Below, in pieces: positions 33,815-42,380 of a stretch of DNA of 64,000 nucleotides. The translations under genes were made by a program, and so were the position numbers. The DNA is from JAOPZW01 sp963806015. Its GTDB lineage: Bacteria > Actinomycetota > Thermoleophilia > Solirubrobacterales > Solirubrobacteraceae. Each line of letters opens with the position of its first letter. The first letter of the stretch is position 1. Location: NCBI GenBank assembly GCA_963806015.1, contig CAWDWM010000002.1, positions 434,001-498,000 on the forward strand. The letters run 5' to 3'. The notes below the pieces were generated by a model. It saw nothing but the letters and a program-made list of their open reading frames with translations. It searched no databases and was not told the DNA's origin.

Positions 33815-35235
33815 GCCTGCGGCTGCGGCTCGTCCTCGCCTTCGGCTATGTGCTGCTCTTCGCGATCATCGCGCTCGAGGTCCCGCTGACCCTGAACTTC
33901 TCCCGCCGGGTGGACAGCGAGATCAAGGCCGAGGCGAGCTCCGGCGCCCAGGCCGTCGCCGCGGCCGCCTCGGGACGCCTCACCGATCCCGTCCGGCTGG
34001 CCGCCCTGGCGCGCCAGCAGGCCCGGCGCCTGGGCGGGCGCGTGATCGTGGTCGACCCCGGCGGGCGCGTCCTCGTGGACTCCGACGGCGCTGCCCCGCG
34101 CGGCACGCCTTACGCCAGCCGGCCCGAGATCGCCCAGGCCCTCGGCGGTGCCCCGTCGCAGGGCACCCGCCACAGCGACTCGCTCAACGCCGACCTGCTC
34201 TACACGGCCGTGCCGATCGTCGATGCGGGCCGCGCGGCCGGGGCCGTGCGCCTCACGCAGAGCGTCAAGGCCGTCCACGACGAGGTGCGCCGCGACGTGG
34301 TCGCCCTGCTCGCCCTCGGCGCCGCCGTGCTGGCGCTCGGCCTGGCCCTGGCGTGGACGATCGCCGGGTCGCTGTCGCGCCCGCTGCGCGGCCTGGCGCG
34401 CACCGCGCGCCAGATCGCTGCCGGCGATCTGCGTACGCGCGCCACCCCCACCGGCTCCACGGAGCAGATCGAGGTGGCCAACGCCTTCAACGACATGACC
34501 GAGCGGCTCGTGCGCGCGCTGGACGCCCAGCGCGACTTCGTCGCCAACGCGTCGCATCAGCTGCGCACCCCGCTCACCGGGCTGCGCCTGCGCCTGGAGT
34601 CGGCGAGCATGCGCGCCGCCGATCCCGACCTCAAGCGCGATCTCGTGGCGGGCGAGCTCGAGACCGAGCGCCTGGCCAAGCTGCTCACCAACCTGCTGCG
34701 CCTGGCCCAGGACGGCCAGCCCGCCCCCGCGGCGACGTCGATCGCCCTGGCGGGCGTGGGCGAGCGCGCTGCGAACCGCTGGCGCGACCAGGCCGAGCTC
34801 GACGGCCACGCCATCGAGCTCGCCGGCACGGGCGAGCCGCATGTCCGCGCCTCGGGCGGCGACCTCGACACCATGGTCGACAACCTGGTGGAGAACGCCT
34901 TGAACTACACGGCTCCCGACACCCCGATCCTGATCGAGTGGGGCGCGGACGGCCGCGACGCCTTCATCGCCGTGCTCGACCGCGGCGCCGGCATCGACGC
35001 CGACGAGGCCGAGCGCGTCTTCGATCGCTTCTATCGCGGCAGCGCGAGCCGCACCGGGGCCGTCGCGGGCACCGGCCTCGGACTGGCGATCGTCGATGCG
35101 CTCGCGGGCCGCTGGGGAGCGCGCGCCGCACTCACCGCCCGCCCCGGTGGCGGCACCCGGGCCGAGCTGCGCTTCCCGGCCGCGGACACACCGGCGCCCG
35201 TCAGGGCCGGCGACCCGGCCACGGTGACGCCATGA
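33811..35235 (+). CDS. Membrane sensor histidine kinase
   Basis: 474 residues. Two membrane helices (LVLAFGYVLLFAIIALEV and VALLALGAAVLALGLALAW) enclose an extracellular sensor of about 140 residues, followed by HAMP (RPLRGLARTARQIAAGDL), a HisKA domain with FVANASHQLRTPL (H249), and an ATPase domain with NLVENALNYT and GTGLGLAIVDALA. It pairs with the overlapping OmpR regulator. The signal is unknown; the flanking secreted proteins may feed it. Confidence 0.94.
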   Translation: MSLRLRLVLAFGYVLLFAIIALEVPLTLNFSRRVDSEIKAEASSGAQAVAAAASGRLTDPVRLAALARQQARRLGGRVIVVDPGGRVLVDSDGAAPRGTPYASRPEIAQALGGAPSQGTRHSDSLNADLLYTAVPIVDAGRAAGAVRLTQSVKAVHDEVRRDVVALLALGAAVLALGLALAWTIAGSLSRPLRGLARTARQIAAGDLRTRATPTGSTEQIEVANAFNDMTERLVRALDAQRDFVANASHQLRTPLTGLRLRLESASMRAADPDLKRDLVAGELETERLAKLLTNLLRLAQDGQPAPAATSIALAGVGERAANRWRDQAELDGHAIELAGTGEPHVRASGGDLDTMVDNLVENALNYTAPDTPILIEWGADGRDAFIAVLDRGAGIDADEAERVFDRFYRGSASRTGAVAGTGLGLAIVDALAGRWGARAALTARPGGGTRAELRFPAADTPAPVRAGDPATVTP

Positions 35236-35624
35236 CGCGCCCCGGCACCCTGCGGACCGCGATCCTCGCCATCGTCGGGCTCGCCCTCGCGGTCGCCGTC
35301 GGCCTCGCGGCCAACGCGATCTCGCGCGACTCGATCGGGCTGGCCCCCACCCCGGCCGGCTCGGGCGTGCGCCTGGCGCCGGCCAGGACCACCTCGACCG
35401 CGGCGCAGCCGGCGCCGAAGGCGGCTGCCAAGCCCAAGAAGAAGGCGACGAAGCCCAAGACGACCACCCGCACGACGACAACGCCGGCGGCGACGACCCC
35501 GACGACGACGTCGGGCGCCGACGACCATGGAGGGACGAGCAAGGGCGGCAGCGGCAGCGGCAGCAGCGGCGGGTCGGGCAGCAGCGGCGGCTCGGGCAAG
35601 GGCCGCGGCGGCGGCGACGACTGA
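35232..35624 (+). CDS. Small membrane-anchored protein with disordered tail, two-component accessory candidate
   Basis: 130 residues: an N-terminal helix (TAILAIVGLALAVAVGLAAN), the segment AISRDSIGLA and LAPARTT, a Lys/Thr/Ala-rich tract and a Gly/Ser tail. It overlaps the kinase gene by ATGA, so co-translation is likely. The AIS-x-x-S-I/L-x-LA stretch is shared with the protein at 32689. I infer a sensor accessory role; direct evidence is only position and likeness. Confidence 0.7.
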   Translation: MTRPGTLRTAILAIVGLALAVAVGLAANAISRDSIGLAPTPAGSGVRLAPARTTSTAAQPAPKAAAKPKKKATKPKTTTRTTTTPAATTPTTTSGADDHGGTSKGGSGSGSSGGSGSSGGSGKGRGGGDD

Positions 35625-35632
35625 GCCGGGGC

Positions 35633-36778
35633 CTACGCCAGGGCGGCGCGCAGCGGCGCGGCGAGCGCCGGTGGATCGACCGCCTGAAGGGCGACCGCGT
35701 CGCAGCCGACCCACTCAGCGGCCTCCCGCAACGCCCGGGCCATGTCGTCGACCGCGCCCGGCTCGCACGACAGGCGCTTGGCCACCAGCGTCGTGCCCTC
35801 GCGCCCGGGATCGACGCGCCCCCGCAGGCGCCCGCCGGCCAGCAGCGGCATCGCGAAGTAGCCGTGCACGCGCTTGGGCGCGGGCACGTACGCCTCGAGG
35901 CGGTGCTGGAAGTCGAAGACGCGCAGCGTCCGCGCCCGGTCCCACACGAGCGAGTCGAAGGGCGACAGGAGCGTCGTGCGATGACGCCCGCGCGCGGCGA
36001 GCGCCGCGAGCGCGCCGGGATCGGCCCATGCGTCGTCGCGCCAGCCCTCGACCGAGACCGGCACGAGATCCGTCGCGTCGAGCACCGCCCGGACCTGATC
36101 GCGCTTGAGGCGGTGGTAGTCGGCCAGGTCGCCGACCGTCGCCACGCCGAGCGCCACGCCGGCCTGGCCCACCAGGCGGCGCAGGCACAGCTCGTCATCG
36201 GGGTCGTCGGCCAGCACCTCGGGTGGCAGGGCGCGTTCGGGCAGGTCGTACACGCGCTTCCACGCGCGGCGCTCGGTGCAGACGACGTCGCCGACGTCCA
36301 GCAGCCACTCGACCGCGATCTTGACGTCCGACCAGTCCCACCACTCGCCACCGCGGCGCGCCCCGCCGAGCTCGGTCACCGTCATCGGCCCGTTGGCGCG
36401 CAGGGCGTCGAGCACGCGCGGGCACGCGTCCTGGGGCACCTCGTGCCAGCGCCACCCGCGGTCGCGGAAGTAGCGGCGGCGGAAGCCGAACATCGGCCAC
36501 TCCTCGACGGGCAGCACGCAGGCGGCGTGCGACCAGTACTCGAAGGCGCCGCCGCTCCAGTAGGCCTTCTCGACCTTCGCTCGCGCCACCGCGCCCAGAC
36601 GCGCGTAGGCGACGAGCTCGTGCGAGCGGGCGAGGACGGAGATGGTGTCGAGCTGCACGGCGCCGAGGCGGCGCAGCATCGCCGCGGGGCCGCCGCGGCG
36701 ACCGTCGGCGCCCAGCAGGCCCTGCGCGCGCAGAGCCACGCGCCGCGCCTGGTCGCGGGACAGCGAAGCGACGCTCAA
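35633..36778 (-). CDS. AlkX/YcaQ-like DNA glycosylase (winged-helix)
   Basis: 381 residues of the AlkZ/YcaQ family. The catalytic-type QxD motif is VQLDTISVL (Q42-D44). Other family blocks are EYWSHAACVLPVEEWPMF, LLSPFDSLVWDRARTLRVF and VHGYFAMPLLAGGRL. YcaQ (AlkX) unhooks interstrand crosslinks and removes alkylated bases. The start is TTG at 36778, overlapping the stop of the upstream gene (TTGA); the next ATG would remove the catalytic N-terminal part of the fold. Confidence 0.85.
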   Translation of the reverse strand: MSVASLSRDQARRVALRAQGLLGADGRRGGPAAMLRRLGAVQLDTISVLARSHELVAYARLGAVARAKVEKAYWSGGAFEYWSHAACVLPVEEWPMFGFRRRYFRDRGWRWHEVPQDACPRVLDALRANGPMTVTELGGARRGGEWWDWSDVKIAVEWLLDVGDVVCTERRAWKRVYDLPERALPPEVLADDPDDELCLRRLVGQAGVALGVATVGDLADYHRLKRDQVRAVLDATDLVPVSVEGWRDDAWADPGALAALAARGRHRTTLLSPFDSLVWDRARTLRVFDFQHRLEAYVPAPKRVHGYFAMPLLAGGRLRGRVDPGREGTTLVAKRLSCEPGAVDDMARALREAAEWVGCDAVALQAVDPPALAAPLRAALA

Positions 36779-37035
36779 GCGGCGGGCGCGGCCTCGGGCA
36801 GCCGGGCGCAGGCGCCCGTGTCGACGGCCAGCACGACGCCGCCCTCGTGGATCGCCTCGACCTCAGTGGGCAGGGCGACCCGCAGGCGGTCGTTGATGTC
36901 GACCACGAGAGCGTCGAAGCCGTCGGCGTCGCCGACCACGACGTGCAGCGTGCCGACCTGCACGCCCTGGCGCGAGAGCACGGGCGCGCCCTTGTGCAGG
37001 TCCAGATAGGAAGCGGGGGTACCGAGCTCGGCCAC
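36775..37035 (-). CDS. Small PRC-barrel-like protein
   Basis: 86 residues from GTG 37035. The beta-rich pattern HKGAPVLSRQGVQVGTLHVV, FDALVVDINDRLRVALPTEV, EGGVVLAVD resembles a single PRC barrel. Its stop overlaps the TTG start of the AlkX-like gene, so they are translated together. PRC barrels occur in RNA processing (RimM) and photosynthetic reaction centres; the role here is unknown. Confidence 0.65.
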   Translation of the reverse strand: MAELGTPASYLDLHKGAPVLSRQGVQVGTLHVVVGDADGFDALVVDINDRLRVALPTEVEAIHEGGVVLAVDTGACARLPEAAPAA

Positions 37036-37058
37036 CCCACGAAGGTACCGGACGGCTA

Positions 37059-38231
37059 TTACACCCTTTGGATGAGCGTGGCGGTGCCCAGCCCGCCACC
37101 GCAGCACATGGTCACGAGGCCGAGCTCCTTGTCCTCGTCCTCGAGCTCGTGCAGCAGCGTGGTCAGCAGGCGCGCGCCCGTCGAGCCGAGCGGATGGCCG
37201 ATGGCCATCGCGCCACCGCGCGGGTTGACGCGGTCCATGTCCGGGCCGTGCTCGCGCGCCCAGGCGGCGACCACCGGCGCGAAGGCCTCGTTGATCTCGA
37301 CGAAGTCGATGTCGCTCATCGCGATGCCGTTGCGCCGCAGGATCTTGGCGGTCGCGGGGATCGGGCCCTCGAGCATCTTGACCGGGTCGCAGCCGACCGT
37401 CGTCTGGTCGACGATGCGCGCCCGCGCGCGCACGCCGAGCTGGTCGGCCTTCTCGCGCGACATGAGCAGCACCGCGGCGGCGCCGTCGGAGATCTGCGAC
37501 GAGTTGCCGGCGGTGATGCGCCCGTCCTCCTTGAACACCGGCTTGAGCGAGGCGAGCGCCTCCAGCGAGGTGTCGGGCCGGATGCCCTGGTCGGACACGT
37601 AGGTGTCGCCGTTGACCTGGAAGGGGACGATCTCGCGCTCGAACCTGCCCTCCTCGGTCGCCTTGGCGGCGAGCTGGTGGGAGCGCAGCGCGAGCTCGTC
37701 GAGCTCTGAGCGCGGGATCTCCCACTGGTCGGCGATCATCTCGGCGCCCAGCCCCTGACCGACGATGTTGTGCTTCTCCATGAGCTTGGCGGTGAAGGCG
37801 GCGCCGAACTCCTGCTGGGTCTTCATGCCGGCGGCAAAGGGCAGATCGCCCATGTGCTCGACGCCCGAGCCGATGACGACGTCGTGGATGCCGGCCGCGA
37901 TGAGCGCGGCGCCGAAGTTGACGGCCTGCTGCGCGGAGCCGCACTGGCGGTCGATGGTCGTCCCCGCCGCCTCGATCGGCAGGCCCTCCTGCAGCCACGC
38001 GTTGCGCGCGATGTTGAAGCCCTGCACGCCGAACTGCTGCACGCAGCCCGCGATGACGTCCTCGACCTCGGCGGGGTCGACGCCGGCGCGGTCGAGCACC
38101 TCCGTATAGGTCTTGCCCAGCAGGTCGGCGGGGTGGGTGTCCTTGTAATAGCCCTTCTCGAGGTGCCCGCGGCCGACCGGCGTGCGGACGGCCTCGACGA
38201 TGACCACTTCACGACCCTGCTGACCACTCAT
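37059..38231 (-). CDS. Acetyl-CoA acetyltransferase (thiolase)
   Basis: 390 residues with all thiolase hallmarks: nucleophile C97 in IDRQCGSAQQ, DFVEINEAFAPVV, NPRGGAMAIGHPLGSTGAR with H346, and VTMCCGGGLG with the second catalytic cysteine at 376 or 377. It cleaves 3-ketoacyl-CoA to acetyl-CoA, the last step of beta-oxidation. It is divergent from a 3-hydroxyacyl-CoA dehydrogenase gene with a palindrome in between, so both are probably controlled together. Confidence 0.94.
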   Translation of the reverse strand: MSGQQGREVVIVEAVRTPVGRGHLEKGYYKDTHPADLLGKTYTEVLDRAGVDPAEVEDVIAGCVQQFGVQGFNIARNAWLQEGLPIEAAGTTIDRQCGSAQQAVNFGAALIAAGIHDVVIGSGVEHMGDLPFAAGMKTQQEFGAAFTAKLMEKHNIVGQGLGAEMIADQWEIPRSELDELALRSHQLAAKATEEGRFEREIVPFQVNGDTYVSDQGIRPDTSLEALASLKPVFKEDGRITAGNSSQISDGAAAVLLMSREKADQLGVRARARIVDQTTVGCDPVKMLEGPIPATAKILRRNGIAMSDIDFVEINEAFAPVVAAWAREHGPDMDRVNPRGGAMAIGHPLGSTGARLLTTLLHELEDEDKELGLVTMCCGGGLGTATLIQRV

Positions 38232-38293
38232 TGCTCGGAAACGCCTTTCGTGTTGCGCAATGGGACGCCTGTGCCGAGTACATTACCGGCCAT

Positions 38294-38307
38294 TGACTGT
38301 CCAGTCA
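38294..38307. promoter_or_regulatory. Probable TetR-type operator between beta-oxidation genes
   Basis: A perfect 14-base palindrome TGACTG-tc-CAGTCA lies 32 bases from the 3-hydroxyacyl-CoA dehydrogenase start and 63 bases from the thiolase start. TetR-family regulators of fatty-acid catabolism use sites of this size and type. No regulator gene is adjacent. Confidence 0.65.
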
Positions 38308-38325
38308 GCCAGGAGAGATGGCAGC

Positions 38326-39120
38326 GTGCATGAACGACTCGGGATAGCGGGCAGCGGCCGGATCGCGTGCGGCCTTGCGGCGGCGGCGGCCCGGCACGGC
38401 GAGGTCGTACTCTGGGCGCGATCCAACGGCTCGGCGGAGCGGGCGCGCGGCAGCGTCCACACGATCTGCGGGCGCCTGAGCGGCGAGATCAACTCCTCCC
38501 ACGTGCGCGTCGAGACCGATCTGGACGCCCTCGGCGAGGCCACGGCCGTGGTGGAGGCGGTCGCCGAGGACGAGGCGATCAAGTCCGGCGTCCTCGCCGA
38601 TCTCGGGCGCGTGGCGGGCGACGAGGCGATCCTCGCCACCACGACGTCGTCGCTGTCGGTCGAGCGCCTTGCGCAGGCCACCGGCATGTCCGAGCGCTTC
38701 GTCGGGCTGCACGTGTTCAACCCGGTGCCGAAGATGAAGCTCGTCGAGCTCGCCTTCCCCGCCGCGGCCACCGACGCGACGCGCCGGCGCGCCCGCGATC
38801 TGTGCGAGGCGCTGGGCAAGACGGCGGTCGAGGTCCCCGACCTCCCGGGCTTCGTGGTCAACCGGCTGCTGTTCCCCTACCTCTTCAGCGCGGTCGAGTT
38901 CCTCGACGAGACCGGGATGGAGCCCGAGGACGTCGACCTGTGCATGACGCTGGGCGCGGGACATCCGATGGGCCCGCTCGCGCTGCTGGACTACGTGGGC
39001 CTCGACGTGTCGGTGGCCATCGGCGACGCCATCGGCGCCGCGGTCCCCGCGCGCCTGCGCGTGCTGGTCGCCGATGGCGCCCTCGGGCGCAAGAGCGGGC
39101 GCGGCCTGTACAAGTACTGA
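38326..39120 (+). CDS. 3-Hydroxyacyl-CoA dehydrogenase family protein
   Basis: 264 residues from GTG 38326, with AGGAGAG 8 bases upstream. Nucleotide-binding start LGIAGSGRIACGLAAAAARH, then VVEAVAEDEAIKSGVLADL, FVGLHVFNPVPKMKLVEL with the catalytic histidine, LPGFVVNRLLFPYLFSA, and GHPMGPLALLDYVGLDV. It oxidises 3-hydroxyacyl-CoA with NAD. The length is that of the standalone Hbd type. It lies two bases before a GST gene in the same orientation. Confidence 0.92.
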   Translation: MHERLGIAGSGRIACGLAAAAARHGEVVLWARSNGSAERARGSVHTICGRLSGEINSSHVRVETDLDALGEATAVVEAVAEDEAIKSGVLADLGRVAGDEAILATTTSSLSVERLAQATGMSERFVGLHVFNPVPKMKLVELAFPAAATDATRRRARDLCEALGKTAVEVPDLPGFVVNRLLFPYLFSAVEFLDETGMEPEDVDLCMTLGAGHPMGPLALLDYVGLDVSVAIGDAIGAAVPARLRVLVADGALGRKSGRGLYKY

Positions 39121-39121
39121 G

Positions 39122-39742
39122 ATGCGCGTCTACCGGATCCCGTACTCCACCAACGTGGAGCGGGTGGCGCTGGCTCTCGCCCACAAGTCGATCCCGGTCG
39201 ACTGGGTCGACGTCGATGCCGACGACCGCGCGGCCGTCGTCGCGCTCTCCGGCCAGGACCTCGTGCCGGTGCTCGAGGCCGACCACGGCGAGGTGGTGTC
39301 GGACTCGATGCGCATCGTGCGCTGGCTGGAGAAGCGCCGGCCCGATCCGCCGCTGTGGCCGGCCAGCCCCGGCCGCCATGCCGAGGTCGACGTCTTCATC
39401 GAGTGGTTCAACCGCGTCTGGAAGGTGCCGCCCAACGCGATCGCGGCCGAGCTCGCCGGCCCGGAGCCCGATGAGGACCGCGTGCACGACTGGAGCGCGG
39501 AGCTGCGCGGCTGGCTGCACCTGTTCGAGGGCCTGCTCGACGGCCGCGACTGGCTCATGGGCGAGAGCTTCGGCGCTGCCGACATCTGCGCCTTCCCGTT
39601 CCTGAAGTACGGCGTTCTCGAGCTGCGCTCCGACGACAGCGATCCGTTCCACCGGGTGCTGGCCGAGCACCTGCCCATCGCCGGCGCGTTCCCCGAGATC
39701 GAGGCCTGGGTGCACCGCGTCGACGCGCTTCCGCGGGCTTGA
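39122..39742 (+). CDS. Glutathione S-transferase family protein
   Basis: 206 residues: a thioredoxin-like N-terminal domain (MRVYRIPYSTNVERVALALA, DLVPVLEADHGEVVSDSMRI with the SDS substrate-binding loop) and an all-helical C-terminal domain (LMGESFGAADICAFPFLKYG). Since actinobacteria mostly use mycothiol, the thiol cofactor is uncertain. It follows the 3-hydroxyacyl-CoA dehydrogenase gene by one base and is the end of the unit, before a strong terminator. Confidence 0.88.
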   Translation: MRVYRIPYSTNVERVALALAHKSIPVDWVDVDADDRAAVVALSGQDLVPVLEADHGEVVSDSMRIVRWLEKRRPDPPLWPASPGRHAEVDVFIEWFNRVWKVPPNAIAAELAGPEPDEDRVHDWSAELRGWLHLFEGLLDGRDWLMGESFGAADICAFPFLKYGVLELRSDDSDPFHRVLAEHLPIAGAFPEIEAWVHRVDALPRA

Positions 39743-39837
39743 GGTGATCCTTCGCTCACCTTTAGGGCGCGTTGAGAAAGCGATCCGATACTGCCTAGGC
39801 GAACGTACCTCGCAAGTGCACCTCCTCCCAGAAGCAG

Positions 39838-39867
39838 ACGAGCGGCCCGCGCAAGCGGGCCGCTCGT
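39838..39867 (+). terminator. Strong hairpin terminator with GCAA tetraloop
   Basis: Perfect 13-base stem ACGAGCGGCCCGC / GCGGGCCGCTCGT closed by a GCAA tetraloop, followed by TGTATG. It lies about 95 bases after the GST stop codon within the 272-base gap 39743-40014. The rest of this gap holds one more hairpin (39946-39971) and no gene that I can see. Confidence 0.8.
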
Positions 39868-39945
39868 TGTATGCATGCGGGTGGACCCACCCAGATCCAC
39901 CTGTGCTGGCCCGATCCTCCGTCCCACGAGAGGCCGAGCCTGGTG

Positions 39946-39971
39946 TGACGCCTCCCGCTGTGGCGGCGTCA
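39946..39971 (-). terminator. Weaker hairpin after the CNNM gene
   Basis: Stem TGACGCC (39946-39952) pairs with GGCGTCA (39965-39971) over a 12-base loop. It is 44 bases downstream of the stop codon of the minus-strand CNNM gene, in the position of a terminator. No T-run follows on that strand. Confidence 0.45.
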
Positions 39972-40014
39972 GGTGCTTTCAACGCAGGCGCGGCGGAGAA
40001 CTTGCGCGGTTTGC

Positions 40015-41334
40015 CTACGAATCCGTGGCGGACGCCGCGGCGACGCGGCGATCGCGGATCCGCACCGCCTCGATGCGGTTCTCGCGCACCGATTCCACGC
40101 GGATCGAGTAGCCGTTGGCGGTGACCGTGTCGCCGCGCTTGGGCAGGCGCCCGAGCTCGGCGAAGACGAAGCCGCCGACCGAGTTGTAGGCGTCAGTGTC
40201 GACCGGGAGCGTCAGGCCGTGGTCGAGCAGATCGGTGATCGCGACGTGGCCGCGCACGAACCAGTCGCCGTTGGCCAGGCGGCGGATCTCGCCGCCGGCC
40301 GGATCGGTCTCGTCGTCGATCTCGCCGACGACCTCCTCGATGATGTCCTCCACCGTGACGATCCCGGCCACCCGGCCGTACTCGTCGATGACCACCGCCA
40401 TCGAGGAGCGGGTGCGCTGCAGATCGGCCAGCAGGTCGTCGAGCGGCTTGGTCTCGGGGACGATGAGGGCGTCCTTGACGAGGTCCTCGATCGACGCATG
40501 CGGGCCTTCGGACATGAGCTTGCCGGCCAGCGAGTTCGAGTGCACGGTGCCCTTGACGCGGTCCTGGTTGTCGTCCTCGGTGACGAGCAGGCGCGTGTGG
40601 CCAGAGGAGATGCAGCGCCGCAGCGCGGTCTCGACGTCCTCGGAGATGTCCACGGTGACCACGGCGGGAATCGGCCTCATCACCTGGCGGGCGTCCTGCT
40701 CGTGCAGGTGGAAGACGCCGCGCAGCATCCCGGCCTCGCCGGGGTCGAGCTTGCCGCCGGAGTACGACTCGGCGATGAGCGCCTTGAGCTCCTCGGGCGT
40801 GCCGCCCTCCTGCGCAATCACGTCGGGGTCGACGCCCAGCGCGCGCAGGATCCGGTCGCTCACCGCGGTGAGGACGAAGATGAACGGCGTGAAGAGCCGG
40901 CGGAAGAAGCGCAGCGGCCGCGCCAAGCGCCGGGCCACGGCCTCGGCCTTGTCGATGACATAGAGCTTGGGGACGATCTCGCCGGCGACGATGTGGGCGC
41001 TGGTGATCAGCAGGTACGCCACCGTCACCGAGACCGCCACCGAGATCCCGTGGCTGAGCGGCCCGCCGAAGAGCGGCTCCAGCAGATCGGCCAGCACGGG
41101 CTCGCCGAGCGCGCCGATGCCGATCGAGGTCATCGTGATCCCGACCTGGACGGCCGAGATGTAGTCGCCGATCTCGTCGACCTGCTCGAGCGCCAGATCG
41201 GCGCCGCGGGCGCCCTCCTTCTTGAGCGCCTCCAGGCGGGCGCGACGCGAGCGCACGAGCGAGTACTCGCCCATCACGAAGAACGCGTTCAGCGCGATCA
41301 GCAGCGCCGTGAAGAACAGCAGCAGCGCCGTCAT
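40015..41334 (-). CDS. CNNM / CorC-type membrane protein with CBS pair
   Basis: 439 residues. An N-terminal CNNM transmembrane domain (LLLFFTALLIALNAFFVMGE, the VSVTVAYLLITSAHIVAGEI helices), two CBS domains between about 205 and 330 (MRPIPAVVTVDISEDV, AVVIDEYGRVAGIVTVEDII) and a CorC/HlyC transporter-associated domain at the end (YNSVGGFVFAELGRLPKRGD). These proteins move or sense magnesium or cobalt ions. Once called hemolysin-like. Divergent from the cobalamin-binding-like gene. Confidence 0.93.
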   Translation of the reverse strand: MTALLLFFTALLIALNAFFVMGEYSLVRSRRARLEALKKEGARGADLALEQVDEIGDYISAVQVGITMTSIGIGALGEPVLADLLEPLFGGPLSHGISVAVSVTVAYLLITSAHIVAGEIVPKLYVIDKAEAVARRLARPLRFFRRLFTPFIFVLTAVSDRILRALGVDPDVIAQEGGTPEELKALIAESYSGGKLDPGEAGMLRGVFHLHEQDARQVMRPIPAVVTVDISEDVETALRRCISSGHTRLLVTEDDNQDRVKGTVHSNSLAGKLMSEGPHASIEDLVKDALIVPETKPLDDLLADLQRTRSSMAVVIDEYGRVAGIVTVEDIIEEVVGEIDDETDPAGGEIRRLANGDWFVRGHVAITDLLDHGLTLPVDTDAYNSVGGFVFAELGRLPKRGDTVTANGYSIRVESVRENRIEAVRIRDRRVAAASATDS

Positions 41335-41483
41335 CGCGGGGCGGCGTGTGAGCCGCTACTTCGAGGAGGATCGTCTGGCACGAACCGAATCTGCCTGCAG
41401 GCTAGCAGCGCTTGCCCCGGAGGTCCCGAATGAGGGTCTCGTTCGCTGCTGCCATGGGTCACCGGGTGCCATGCTTGTCTGCA

Positions 41484-42374
41484 ATGCGGATCATCAGCCT
41501 CGTGCCCCACGCGACCGAGCTGCTCTTCGCCCTCGGCCTGGGCGACGACGTCGTCGCCGTCACCCACGAGTGCGACTTTCCCGCTCGGGCGCGCTCGCTA
41601 CCGCAGATCACGCGCGACGTGCTGCCCGCCGGACTGAGCGCCGGCGAGATCGATGCCGCCGTGCGCGAGCGCACCGAGCGCGGCGAAGCGATCTACGAGC
41701 TCGACGCGCAGCGCCTGCGCGACCTCGAGCCCGACCTCATCGTCACCCAGGCGCTCTGCCCGGTGTGCGCCGTGAGCATCGACGACGTGCGTGCCGTCGC
41801 CGACACCATCGCCAGCCGCCCCCGGGTCGTCGCCCTGGACCCGCACACCCTCGGGGAGTCCTTCGGCGACGTCCGCACGATCGCCCAGCTCACCGACTCG
41901 CGCAAGGCCGCCCTCGACCTCATCGCCCGCCAGCGCGCGCGTGTGGACGCCGTGCGCCTGGCGGTGCGCAAGGCCGAACGCGTGCCCATGGCGGCCATCG
42001 AGTGGTTCGATCCGATCTTCATCGCCGGCCACTGGACCCCGCAGATCGTCGACATCGCCGGCGGCATCGACGTCCTCGGCTTCGCCGGCGAGCATTCCGA
42101 GCAGAGCACCTGGGACACCGTCGCCGCCGCAGCGCCGCGCGTGATCGTCGCCATGCCCTGCGGCTATGACGCCGAGCGCTCGCACGCCGAGGCCAGCGCT
42201 CATGCCGACGCGCTGCGCGCCGTGGGCGCCGAGCGCGTCGTGGCCGTCGACGCCGCGGCCTACTTCTCGCGGCCGGGGCCGCGCCTGATCGACGGCCTGG
42301 AGCTCATGGCTCACATCCTGCACCCCGACCTGGTGCCCGAGCCCGTCGGCGCGGCGCTCGAGGTCGAGGTCTGA
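41484..42374 (+). CDS. Periplasmic-binding-fold protein, cobalamin-binding (BtuF-like)
   Basis: 296 residues with the two-lobed BtuF fold: MRIISLVPHATELLFALGLG, DLEPDLIVTQALCPVCAVS, IEWFDPIFIAGHWTPQIVDI and IDGLELMAHILHP at the end. There is no signal peptide at ATG 41484 and no permease gene nearby, so it is probably a cytoplasmic or orphan cobalamin-binding protein, not an importer component. An in-frame ATG at 41412 gives no convincing signal peptide either. Confidence 0.82.
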   Translation: MRIISLVPHATELLFALGLGDDVVAVTHECDFPARARSLPQITRDVLPAGLSAGEIDAAVRERTERGEAIYELDAQRLRDLEPDLIVTQALCPVCAVSIDDVRAVADTIASRPRVVALDPHTLGESFGDVRTIAQLTDSRKAALDLIARQRARVDAVRLAVRKAERVPMAAIEWFDPIFIAGHWTPQIVDIAGGIDVLGFAGEHSEQSTWDTVAAAAPRVIVAMPCGYDAERSHAEASAHADALRAVGAERVVAVDAAAYFSRPGPRLIDGLELMAHILHPDLVPEPVGAALEVEV

Positions 42375-42380
42375 GCGCGC

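Noticed and set aside
39743..39837. Possible small RNA between GST stop and the terminator
   Set aside because: No promoter or conserved structure that I can point to. The hairpin at 39838 is enough to explain the region as a 3' untranslated end.
41335..41483. Possible cobalamin riboswitch before the BtuF-like gene
   Set aside because: The B12-box consensus is not visible in this 149-base divergent gap.
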